A DNA stretch of 64,000 bases from Bacteroidales bacterium (GTDB lineage Bacteria; Bacteroidota; Bacteroidia; Bacteroidales; Marinilabiliaceae): the NCBI GenBank assembly GCA_024401395.1, contig JAKSLD010000004.1, positions 62,001 through 126,000 of the forward strand, written 5' to 3'. Shown in pieces: positions 1-8,337 of the stretch. The notes beneath the pieces are model-generated. The model made no database searches, was not told where the DNA came from, and saw nothing but the letters and a program-made list of their open reading frames with translations. The translations under genes and the position numbers were made by a program. Numbering within the stretch: position 1 is the stretch's first letter; the number at the start of each line of letters is the position of its first letter.

Positions 1-609
1 TGGATTCCATTCTATCTGGTTTTGGCGTGGATGATTTTCAAGCAGCAAGGTGGTCGAGGGTTGGTAACAATTATAGCTATCGGCTTGTTGGTTTTGGTTG
101 CTGATCAGGTGTCCAGTTCGATACTTAAGCCACTTATAGAGCGTCCACGTCCGTCGCACGATGAGATTATGCAGTGGATGGTGCATCTAGTCAATGACAG
201 AAGAGGCGGGATGTTTGGATTTGTGTCGTCGCACGCTGCCAATACATTTGCGGTAGCCACATTCCTGACACTCATAGTTCGTCATGCAGGTTTGTCCCTC
301 ACGTTATATATCTGGGCTATACTTAATTCCTATTCGAGAGTCTACAATGGTATGCATTTCGTTGGAGATATAGTATGTGGAGCGTTGATAGGCATCATAC
401 TAGCCAGTGTTGCATATCAGTTTTACCTCCGTTCGGTATACCATTTCTTTGTAATACCGCACCATAACAAGCGAACCTTGAAGAGTGGTTTAGGTCGAAT
501 GTTCGGCGAGTCGGCTCCGATGGTAGTAGCGGCGTCCATTTGGTTTACGATTCTCTTACTTATCATTATCGCAATTCTAATGCTCAAGTGGAATGGAGTT
601 GTTGATTGA
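1..609 (+). CDS. PAP2-family phosphatase, 5' truncated by window edge
   Basis: This is a membrane phosphatase of the PAP2 superfamily, which dephosphorylates lipid phosphates such as undecaprenyl pyrophosphate or phosphatidic acid derivatives at the inner membrane. The reading frame is open from the first base, so the start lies outside the window. All three family motifs are visible: KPLIERPRP (K-x6-RP type), a central SSH motif in GFVSSHAANTF, and SRVYNGMHFVGD (SR-x5-H-x3-D). Hydrophobic segments lie between the motifs and at the C-terminus. The last 17 bases overlap the start of rsmE, which suggests co-transcription. The substrate cannot be told from sequence. Confidence 0.88.
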   Translation, partial: WIPFYLVLAWMIFKQQGGRGLVTIIAIGLLVLVADQVSSSILKPLIERPRPSHDEIMQWMVHLVNDRRGGMFGFVSSHAANTFAVATFLTLIVRHAGLSLTLYIWAILNSYSRVYNGMHFVGDIVCGALIGIILASVAYQFYLRSVYHFFVIPHHNKRTLKSGLGRMFGESAPMVVAASIWFTILLLIIIAILMLKWNGVVD

Positions 610-1309
610 TCCAGAATTTCTTCCAGAAGAGGGAGCTCTTTCGCAAGAAGAGAGCAAGCATTGTGTCAGTGTCATGCGACATCGTGTTGGTGACGAAGTA
701 TATGTCTCCAACGGACAAGGTTCGATATGGACCTGTACTTTAGCAGAGGCGAATTCCAGAGGTTGTATGCTGAATGTTGTCTCAGAGGAAGTTGTTCCTG
801 CCAGACAATCCAGTCTAACGATGGCTGTAGCGCTTACAAAGAATATAGATCGGTTTGAGTGGTTTGTGGAGAAAGCTACTGAGATGCGAGTTGAGAAGAT
901 AATTCCATTGATTACAGATCATTCAGAGCGAGTTCAAATGCGCCTAGACCGCATACAGAGGGTAGTGGTAGCGGCAGCGAAGCAATCTTTAAAGGCTTGG
1001 CTTCCAGAGTTGACAGAGCCAGTTAAGGTATCGGACCTGTTGAAAGATAAGGCATACGAAGGAGCTCAACGATTCATTATGCATTGTGACCCTCCAGTAG
1101 GGTGTGAGACAAAGCCACATCTTCTAGATGCGTTAAACAGGCATCAAGATACGTTGCTACTAATCGGTCCTGAGGGTGATTTTTCTGCCAATGAGATACA
1201 AAAAGCGGTATCTCTCGGTTATAAAGAAGCTACTTTAGGCAACGAGCGTTTGAGAACAGAGACTGCGGCTGTTGTAGCTTGTCATATTGGAAATCTAATT
1301 AATAGGTAA
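593..1309 (+). CDS. rsmE: 16S rRNA (uracil-1498-N3)-methyltransferase RsmE
   Basis: RsmE is a SPOUT-fold methyltransferase that methylates N3 of U1498 in 16S rRNA. The 238-residue length is normal for the family. A PUA-like N-terminal part is followed by the SPOUT domain with the SAM-binding knot motifs LLIGPEGDFSANEI and LGNERLRTETAA near the C-terminus. The ATG at 593 overlaps the end of the PAP2 gene by 17 bases and leaves a start typical of the family (MELLIDPEF). The stop codon lies inside a 15-bp inverted repeat (1305-1343). Confidence 0.95.
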   Translation: MELLIDPEFLPEEGALSQEESKHCVSVMRHRVGDEVYVSNGQGSIWTCTLAEANSRGCMLNVVSEEVVPARQSSLTMAVALTKNIDRFEWFVEKATEMRVEKIIPLITDHSERVQMRLDRIQRVVVAAAKQSLKAWLPELTEPVKVSDLLKDKAYEGAQRFIMHCDPPVGCETKPHLLDALNRHQDTLLLIGPEGDFSANEIQKAVSLGYKEATLGNERLRTETAAVVACHIGNLINR

Positions 1310-1343
1310 TATGAATATTGTATATCGAAATATTCATATTACC
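1305..1343. repeat. 15-bp perfect inverted repeat over the rsmE stop codon
   Basis: The arms at 1305-1319 (GGTAATATGAATATT) and 1329-1343 are exact reverse complements with a 9-base loop. There is no T-run directly after the right arm. The right arm overlaps a TAnnTTTG promoter element, so it could act as an operator as well as, or instead of, a terminator. Confidence 0.7.
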
Positions 1344-1347
1344 TTTG
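1340..1347 (+). promoter_or_regulatory. Bacteroidota-type -7 element for the PD40-OmpA gene
   Basis: TACCTTTG matches the Bacteroidota -7 consensus TAnnTTTG and lies 29 bases before the ATG at 1376. No good -33 box is visible. It overlaps the right arm of the inverted repeat at 1305-1343. Confidence 0.5.
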
Positions 1348-1375
1348 TGCCAAATATAACTATTTTCTAAGATAT

Positions 1376-3421
1376 ATGATGCCACGTAGTATAAAGCTTC
1401 TGATATCAGTATTATCTATGGTTATGGTCTTTAGTGGATCTGCAAAAGCTGAGAGTAATCTTACAGCGTTGCAGACAGTAGGAACTTGGACCAATGTTGT
1501 CTCATTTACAATTAATCATAGTGGAAACCACATCATAATGCTAATGCGAGATAGTCAGAACCAGTTGACTATCAAAGAATCGTTTGCAAAAGGCTCGTCG
1601 TGGTCAGAGCCAGAAACAGTAAGTTCACTTAACATAATTAACTCGCCAGGAATCGAATGTGGAGGACTGTCTTTATCGTACGACGAAAAAACGCTCTATT
1701 TTCACGCTAATAAACCAGGCGGTCGAGGTGGTTTTGATATCTATTATGTGAAGTTGACAGGAGACGGATGGGGAGAGCCAGTTGAGATGTCGGATATCAA
1801 TTCAGAAGGAGATGACATGTATCCGACGGTTACGCCAGGAGCTGAAACCATCTATTTCATCAGGCATCAGAAACTTATTGATGCAAAGCAAGAGAGAAAA
1901 GAAGGCACCCGTATGTCCATCTACTATTCAGATAAAGATGCGAAGGGTCAGTATTCTCGTCCACAGATAACAAATATAGCACTCAACAGGGGATGGGTTG
2001 AAGACGTGTTTATTGGTTGTGACAATGAGACATTGCTATATTCGTCTAGAAAAGATCGTAAAGAGCCTGCCCGTCTAATCTATTCAAAAGTATTGCTAGC
2101 AAGTCAGTGGTATAATCCAGAAGAACTTATAAAGGTAGACGACAGTTATGACTATTATCAGCCACAAGAGGCGAATGGCAAGATATATTTTATCAAGTCA
2201 AACAATAAGAAGCGCGAAAGAATAGGCAGTATTATGTCGTGCAAGCCAGAGCGTCGTTTTGGGGTAGTCAATCAAGTAGAAGAGAAGGGAAAAGTATTGG
2301 CGAGTGCAGACAAGCGACCTATTGAGGCAACTATAAATGTCTATAACCCAACGACAATGCAAGTGTTGGCTCGTTATAAATCATACTCGAAGACAGGAGA
2401 TTATGACCTTGTGAATGACAAACGAGAAAAATACATTGTCGATGTAAGATCAGAAGGTTACTCGTATGCATCCTATATGGTTGATTACAAGGACAAAGAC
2501 AAAGCAGTCCTGCCACAGACCATAGAATTATTTGACACGATAGCCCTTTCAATAAATGTCTTTGATGCTGAGATATTCAGACCATTAGACAGTAAAGTGA
2601 TAGCAGTCAGATCATCAGACAAAGCAATATTCCGTTCGGTAGAAAAGGGAGCCGGTATATACGAGTTCCGTCTACCACTTGGAAGCAATTATAATATTAT
2701 TGCTACATCTAAGTATTTCGCTGAGAATAAGTTCCTTTTCCAGCTTGAAGGTGATATTGTATTCTCTCATTTTATCAGAGAGTTGCCATTAAATCCAGAG
2801 AAGCGAGAGATTTCGTTCCGTGTTGTTGATGCGGAAACAGACGAGCCAATACATGCAGCGATACATCTTATTAACCTGTCCAGGGAAGAGAAGATAAATA
2901 TTCCAGTAGAGAAGTCGCAGGTTCCTGCAACACCTATTCCGATGCGAGTAGGAGACAAGTATGATGTCATTGTTGATGGTGCCAAGGGATATGCGTTCTA
3001 CAGTTCCAGTATCAATATGACGACATTCAAAGAAAATGAGGTGAAAGTCAACCTTCTAGCTTTGAAGATCGGTCAGGCTATCAACTTAGCAAATATTCAG
3101 TTTGAGACAGCATCTGCAGAGTTGCTCCCTATAGCATATCCTGAGCTTGACAGACTAGTGAAGCTTATGAATGAGAATCCTTCATTGAGGTTCGAGTTGT
3201 CGGCCCATACAGACAATGTTGGAAATGCGGCTTACAATATGAGGCTAAGTGAGATGCGAGCTGTATCGGTAGTTAATTATTTGCTTGAGAATGGTATTCC
3301 CGAGTCAAGACTAGTACCTAAAGGTTATGGTCTGACGCAGCCAAAGGTTCCAAATGATTCGGATGAGAATAGGGCAATAAACAGACGAGTAGAGTTTACC
3401 CTTTTACCAGAACAAGAATAA
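1376..3421 (+). CDS. PD40 beta-propeller / OmpA-like peptidoglycan-binding envelope protein
   Basis: This is a secreted or periplasmic protein of 681 residues. It has an N-terminal signal peptide, PD40-type propeller repeats over roughly residues 75-290 (for example LSYDEKTLYFHANKPGGRGG and PTVTPGAETIYFI), a middle part with carboxypeptidase-regulatory-like beta-sandwich segments, and a C-terminal OmpA/MotB domain (NIQFETASAELLP, then LSAHTDNVGNAAYN and NRRVEF) that should bind peptidoglycan. There is no lipobox. The domain order resembles type IX secretion accessory protein PorE without its TPR part, but orthology cannot be claimed. The next gene starts nine bases after the stop and is probably co-transcribed. 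Confidence 0.82.
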   Translation: MMPRSIKLLISVLSMVMVFSGSAKAESNLTALQTVGTWTNVVSFTINHSGNHIIMLMRDSQNQLTIKESFAKGSSWSEPETVSSLNIINSPGIECGGLSLSYDEKTLYFHANKPGGRGGFDIYYVKLTGDGWGEPVEMSDINSEGDDMYPTVTPGAETIYFIRHQKLIDAKQERKEGTRMSIYYSDKDAKGQYSRPQITNIALNRGWVEDVFIGCDNETLLYSSRKDRKEPARLIYSKVLLASQWYNPEELIKVDDSYDYYQPQEANGKIYFIKSNNKKRERIGSIMSCKPERRFGVVNQVEEKGKVLASADKRPIEATINVYNPTTMQVLARYKSYSKTGDYDLVNDKREKYIVDVRSEGYSYASYMVDYKDKDKAVLPQTIELFDTIALSINVFDAEIFRPLDSKVIAVRSSDKAIFRSVEKGAGIYEFRLPLGSNYNIIATSKYFAENKFLFQLEGDIVFSHFIRELPLNPEKREISFRVVDAETDEPIHAAIHLINLSREEKINIPVEKSQVPATPIPMRVGDKYDVIVDGAKGYAFYSSSINMTTFKENEVKVNLLALKIGQAINLANIQFETASAELLPIAYPELDRLVKLMNENPSLRFELSAHTDNVGNAAYNMRLSEMRAVSVVNYLLENGIPESRLVPKGYGLTQPKVPNDSDENRAINRRVEFTLLPEQE

Positions 3422-3429
3422 AAATTGCT

Positions 3430-5526
3430 ATGTATATTATGGTAGAGAAAAGAATCATATACCTACTCATAACAGTCTTTGTTTGGGTAGTCGGCATATC
3501 AGATGCAAATGCGCAGAAAAAGTATGAAGAGATTTATATAAATCTTCCTAACTGGTCTGTGGATCAGTCATATTCAGAGCTTATGGATTATCAGCGAATG
3601 GATCCATATTTAGCGAATGTATATATTCAGCTTGGTATTATCAGTGAGCAGAAGCTCATAAATACAGACCCACTTAGAGAGATAGAGAACACCAAGTTCT
3701 GGGCTAAGAATGCAGAGTTGTTCTGGGGTAATTTTGACGTATATTATAAAGAAGACGATGCTAGGCATAGTGATTACTATGAGAATCTCAGGATACCACA
3801 AAAAGGGAAGAGGCTGACAGATGCTGAAGTCAAATCGTTTGTCAAAGAGCACAGAACCTTTTCTAAGAACTATGCAGATACAGCAATAATACTTTATGAA
3901 GCATTAGAGCGTTCAAAGACAGCGTATAACACATGTCTGTCCACCTATCGTCAGATTTGTGATGAGTATACCAGTTTGAATGAGGCCCTACTCTGTTATG
4001 ATAAGAACCTAGTAGATAAGCTTAAGACAATAGAAGATAATTTCAAAGAGTGTATATCGCAATTTGATTATTACAAGCAAGTATTAAAGCAACATCCACT
4101 ATTACATTATCGACAGATATACGATTTAAAGCCAATACCGACATTCCGTCTTGATGGTCTTACCAACAGTGACTTCCTACAAAACCGTTTTTTCATGTGG
4201 GACTTCAAGTCGTGGATAGACCAGTATAATGATAAGATCAACAAGGCAATTCTTCCACTTAGGAAAGAGATAGAAGATATAAACAGAACATACGTCAAAG
4301 GCTATGACGAATGGAAGAAAGGTAAGCCATTGGTAGTAAATGCCAATCCAGCATATGATGAGCTATTCCTATTCCGTTTAGGACATTACGACAACAATTC
4401 GTTGGTACGAGAGTTATTTGCGTATTTAGAGACCAGGCGAGAGCTTATGGCAATGGCACAAGATTCCATAGCGTTGCCATTAGATTCAGTTCCTGCGTCG
4501 CGTAATCGTCATTTGCGCCATATATACAGATCATCGCAGCAGTATCAGCATGTAGAAGAGGTATTAGCATCGTTGAATTCCTTTATAACAGACGGGCAGA
4601 ACGAGCAGCGTATGAAGCACTTTGCTGATTTCTTCAAGAAGAATTATGGCAGTTCAAAGATAGCATCATACCCACAAGAGCAAAAGACCGTTCTTGGAGA
4701 TGTGTTCTACAGTTTGCTTGATAACTATGCAAAATATCTAGAGAATGTGCATGATTTGGAAGCTGAGAAAGCCTATTCGCAGGCTTCTGGCAAGCTTCCA
4801 GCCATTCCAATGTGGGAGATTCCAGTAGAGCAAGAGACAACAAATATTATTGGTCAGTATATTACAAGATGCCTCGACCGTAATTCATTGGGTATACCTT
4901 CGTTTGTAGCAGGAGACAGAATATTGGCAGGTAAGCAACAGCCATACGTTGCGGCTATAGACGAGAATCGAGTTACGCTTTGGGTATCACAAATAAATAA
5001 AGCTACTGCGGTTCTGGCAGTCAGGGCATACGAGAAGGGGTGCGTAGTTCAAATTGAGAATAACAAAGAGAACTACCTAGTATATTTCAATGAGAAAGGA
5101 AAAGAGACCGAAAGAATAAAGACCCCTAGTTACAAGCTTCAGCATATTGTACACAATATGATTTCAGGGGCTACATCACTTTCATTTGACACAGACAGTT
5201 CGTCGGTAATGATTATGCAACTTGATTCATTGCAGAAAGAGGTTAATACCTTGAAGTTCAGTAATGTAGAAAAGATAGAGGCGATACAAGAGGTAGGAGA
5301 AGGTGTTTATTTTGTGGTAGGTTCGCGAAACAGCGTTTTGTCAGCCAATATATATAAAGTATCGGGAAGTGCAGAAGAGATGCCATTGAATAATGGTGCT
5401 GTAGCTACATACGTAGATATATTCCGTCCATCGGCAAGAGAAATCTGCATTATATATAGAGACGACAAAGGCAAGCTTCATTATGAAGTATTGTCAAATG
5501 AACTAAAAACACAATTATGTCTATGA
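3430..5526 (+). CDS. secreted protein of unknown function, 698 aa
   Basis: I do not recognise a named domain. The protein starts with a clear signal peptide (hydrophobic stretch ending in DANAQ) and has a long, charged, probably helical N-terminal half with many Tyr and Asp residues. From about residue 480 the pattern is more beta-rich, with short strands separated by Gly/Asn turns, which could be a degenerate propeller. It starts at 3430, nine bases after the PD40-OmpA gene, and is followed by a TonB-dependent receptor with its own promoter. Pairing with the PD40-OmpA protein suggests a shared envelope role; this is inference. Confidence 0.7.
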   Translation: MYIMVEKRIIYLLITVFVWVVGISDANAQKKYEEIYINLPNWSVDQSYSELMDYQRMDPYLANVYIQLGIISEQKLINTDPLREIENTKFWAKNAELFWGNFDVYYKEDDARHSDYYENLRIPQKGKRLTDAEVKSFVKEHRTFSKNYADTAIILYEALERSKTAYNTCLSTYRQICDEYTSLNEALLCYDKNLVDKLKTIEDNFKECISQFDYYKQVLKQHPLLHYRQIYDLKPIPTFRLDGLTNSDFLQNRFFMWDFKSWIDQYNDKINKAILPLRKEIEDINRTYVKGYDEWKKGKPLVVNANPAYDELFLFRLGHYDNNSLVRELFAYLETRRELMAMAQDSIALPLDSVPASRNRHLRHIYRSSQQYQHVEEVLASLNSFITDGQNEQRMKHFADFFKKNYGSSKIASYPQEQKTVLGDVFYSLLDNYAKYLENVHDLEAEKAYSQASGKLPAIPMWEIPVEQETTNIIGQYITRCLDRNSLGIPSFVAGDRILAGKQQPYVAAIDENRVTLWVSQINKATAVLAVRAYEKGCVVQIENNKENYLVYFNEKGKETERIKTPSYKLQHIVHNMISGATSLSFDTDSSSVMIMQLDSLQKEVNTLKFSNVEKIEAIQEVGEGVYFVVGSRNSVLSANIYKVSGSAEEMPLNNGAVATYVDIFRPSAREICIIYRDDKGKLHYEVLSNELKTQLCL

Positions 5527-5553
5527 CGTAATATAGTTGTAATAATCAGTTAC

Positions 5554-5561
5554 TAATTTTG
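5554..5561 (+). promoter_or_regulatory. -7 element upstream of the TonB receptor gene
   Basis: TAATTTTG fits TAnnTTTG and lies about 43 bases before the preferred ATG at 5604. A TTG lies upstream at about 5538. It suggests that the receptor-lipoprotein pair has its own promoter. Confidence 0.5.
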
Positions 5562-5603
5562 AAACGAATAAGAATAGAAAACCAAATATTATCAAACAGC
5601 ACG

Positions 5604-8315
5604 ATGATGAAAAAACTCACATCATTTTTTGCTCTACTCTTATTAGTATCGACGTGTATGTTCGCACAATGGAACGCAGTTGGTACTGTAGTAGACAAAA
5701 CTACAGGAGAGCCACTTCCTGGAGTTAATGTACTCCAAAAGGGCACATCTAACGGTACTATTACCGATTGGGATGGTAATTTTTCATTAAAGGTGAACGA
5801 TGCTCATGTAGCGATTCAGTTTGCGTTCATGGGTTACGTCACAGAAGAGGTTGAGGTTGACCAGAAGGGAGCCAAGACACAAGTAGGTCGAATCGAGCTT
5901 GCAGAAGATTCGAAGACACTTGAGGACGTAGTTGTAGTTCAATCAGTAGCTGTAGCACGTAAGACACCAGTTGCTCTTTCGTCACTTGATGCTACAATTA
6001 TTGAGGAGAAACTTGGTGCACAGGAGTTCCCAGAGGTACTCAAGTCGACACCAGGTATCCATGCATCAAAAGATGGTGGTGGATATGGAGACTCTAAGAT
6101 CAACATGCGTGGTTTCCAGTCGGCCAACGTAGCAGTAGTAGTAAACGGTGTTCCTATGAACGATATGGAATGGGGTGGCGTTTACTGGTCGAACTGGACA
6201 GGCTTGTCGGATGTTACACGTTCAATGCAGACACAGCGAGGACTTGGTGCTTCGAAGATATCTTCACCTTCAGTTGGTGGTACTATCAACATTGTTACAA
6301 AGTCTATTGACTCAAAGCAAGGAGGTACAATTTCCTATGCAGTAGGCAATGATGGTTACAACAAGGTAACAGCTTCAATCTCAACAGGTATGAACGATAA
6401 GGGTTGGGCATTCAACCTTCTTCTTGCACGTACATGGGGTGATGGTTATGTACAAGGTACAGAATTTGAGGGTTACAACTGGTTCGCTAATATTTCAAAG
6501 CGTATCAACGATAACCACCAATTGTCTTTGACAGCTTTCGGTGCACCACAATGGCACAATCAGCGTAGTTCGTATGACGGACTCACAGTAGTAGGTTGGC
6601 AGCAGGTGAAGGATTATATGAAAGGTGAGAGTCCTTACAAGTATAACCCAACATACGGTTTTGGCAAGAATGGCGAGCGCAAGACATCAGCTCGCAACGT
6701 ATACCACAAGCCACAGATTTCCCTCAACCACCAGTGGCAGATTGCAGATAACCAGAGCCTTTCTACAGCGATTTATACATCTATAGGTCGTGGTTACGGT
6801 TATAGCGGACAATATACCAATGGTACAGGTCACTCATGGTATGGAGCCAGCAATGGTACATTGACAACAGATTTCCGTAATCTTGACGGTACATTTGCAT
6901 ACGACAAGATTCAGGAGATGAATGCTGCAAGTGACCATGGTTCAGATATGGTAATGTCGATTTCGAAGAACTACCACACATGGCTTGGTCTTGTATCCAA
7001 CTACAACAACCAGATTAACGATAACCTCAATGTTTCGGGTGGTGTTGATTTCCGTTGGTACAAGGGTGTTCATACTAACGAATTGATAGACCTCTATGAT
7101 GGTGCATACTATATTGACCGTTACCGTGCGAATGTAAAGGCGACTAACAATTCTGCTGCATCAGATCCAAACTTCAAGAATGAGAAGCTCCATGTAGGAG
7201 ATGTAGTATATCGTGATTATGATGGCTACACAGTACAAGGCGGTATGTTCTTGCAGGCAGAGTACACACTTGACCAGTTGAATGTTTATGTATCAGGATC
7301 GGCTTCGAATACTACATACTGGCGTCATGATAGATTCTACTATGACGCAGACCATGCAGATTCGGAGAAGCTCAATTTCTGGGCAGGAACAATCAAGGGT
7401 GGTGCTAACTACAATCTTGACGAGTACAACAACGTATTTGTAAATGCTGGTTATATCAGCCGTGCTCCATTCTTCTCAGGCGGTGCATTCTTGAACAGTA
7501 CTGTCAGCAATGCTACAAACCCAAATGCTGTTAACGAGAAGATTGCTTCAGTAGAGGTTGGTTACGGATTCCAGAATAGATTCTTCAAGTCGACAATCAA
7601 TGCCTACTTTACAAAGTGGATGGATAAGACCATGACTAAAACTGGAGATTACACTCTAGAAGATGGTACACAAGACCGTTACATTGTAAACATGGAAGGT
7701 GTAGATGCTCGTCACATGGGTATTGAGGTAGAAGTTGTAGCGAAGCCAACATCATGGGCAGAGTTCACAGGTATGCTCTCTATTGGTGACTGGGTATGGG
7801 ACAGCAATACAACAGGATACTTCTATAACTCAGCAAATCAGCCATTGGCAGACATCAAGGGTCATGTAGCTTCAGGTATTCAGGCTAAAGACCATGCTAC
7901 AATGACATTATTGCTTGACAAGGTTAAGGTAGGTGGTTCAGCTCAGACGACAGCTGCTGTTGGTATGTCATTCCGTCCAATGGATGGTTTGAGAATAGGT
8001 GCAGACTGGACACTCCGTGCACGCAACTATGCAGACTGGACAATCAACAGCAATGATATTGTTCCATTCGGCGAGAAGAAGTATGACGAGGCGTGGAAGA
8101 TTCCATCAGCAAGCACAGTAGACTTGAATGCATCATATTCATTCAAGATGAGCGACAAGATGAAGGGTACACTCTCAGGAAACGTAGAGAACGTTCTTGA
8201 CCAGGAGTACATTGCTGATGCTTATGATGGTGCTGGTCACGATTGGAAGACAGCATACAGAGTATTCTACGGCTTTGGTCGTACATATTCAGTTCGTTTC
8301 AAAATCGCTTTCTAA
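5604..8315 (+). CDS. TonB-dependent outer-membrane receptor
   Basis: This is an outer-membrane beta-barrel that imports a ligand using TonB energy. The start is set at the ATG at 5604, which gives a normal signal peptide (MMKKLTSFFALLLLVSTCMF) and a 903-residue protein; a TTG at 5559 is in frame but gives a poor leader. After the signal come a carboxypeptidase-D regulatory-like domain (about 20-100: GTVVDKTTGEPLPGVNV), a plug domain (about 110-240: ALSSLDATIIEEKLGAQEF, MRGFQSANVAVVVNG) and a barrel ending in VRFKIAF with a terminal aromatic residue. No SusD homologue is adjacent. The partner is the lipoprotein gene 22 bases downstream. The ligand is unknown. Confidence 0.93.
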   Translation: MMKKLTSFFALLLLVSTCMFAQWNAVGTVVDKTTGEPLPGVNVLQKGTSNGTITDWDGNFSLKVNDAHVAIQFAFMGYVTEEVEVDQKGAKTQVGRIELAEDSKTLEDVVVVQSVAVARKTPVALSSLDATIIEEKLGAQEFPEVLKSTPGIHASKDGGGYGDSKINMRGFQSANVAVVVNGVPMNDMEWGGVYWSNWTGLSDVTRSMQTQRGLGASKISSPSVGGTINIVTKSIDSKQGGTISYAVGNDGYNKVTASISTGMNDKGWAFNLLLARTWGDGYVQGTEFEGYNWFANISKRINDNHQLSLTAFGAPQWHNQRSSYDGLTVVGWQQVKDYMKGESPYKYNPTYGFGKNGERKTSARNVYHKPQISLNHQWQIADNQSLSTAIYTSIGRGYGYSGQYTNGTGHSWYGASNGTLTTDFRNLDGTFAYDKIQEMNAASDHGSDMVMSISKNYHTWLGLVSNYNNQINDNLNVSGGVDFRWYKGVHTNELIDLYDGAYYIDRYRANVKATNNSAASDPNFKNEKLHVGDVVYRDYDGYTVQGGMFLQAEYTLDQLNVYVSGSASNTTYWRHDRFYYDADHADSEKLNFWAGTIKGGANYNLDEYNNVFVNAGYISRAPFFSGGAFLNSTVSNATNPNAVNEKIASVEVGYGFQNRFFKSTINAYFTKWMDKTMTKTGDYTLEDGTQDRYIVNMEGVDARHMGIEVEVVAKPTSWAEFTGMLSIGDWVWDSNTTGYFYNSANQPLADIKGHVASGIQAKDHATMTLLLDKVKVGGSAQTTAAVGMSFRPMDGLRIGADWTLRARNYADWTINSNDIVPFGEKKYDEAWKIPSASTVDLNASYSFKMSDKMKGTLSGNVENVLDQEYIADAYDGAGHDWKTAYRVFYGFGRTYSVRFKIAF

Positions 8316-8337
8316 CCCTATAAAAAGCTAAGACAAA

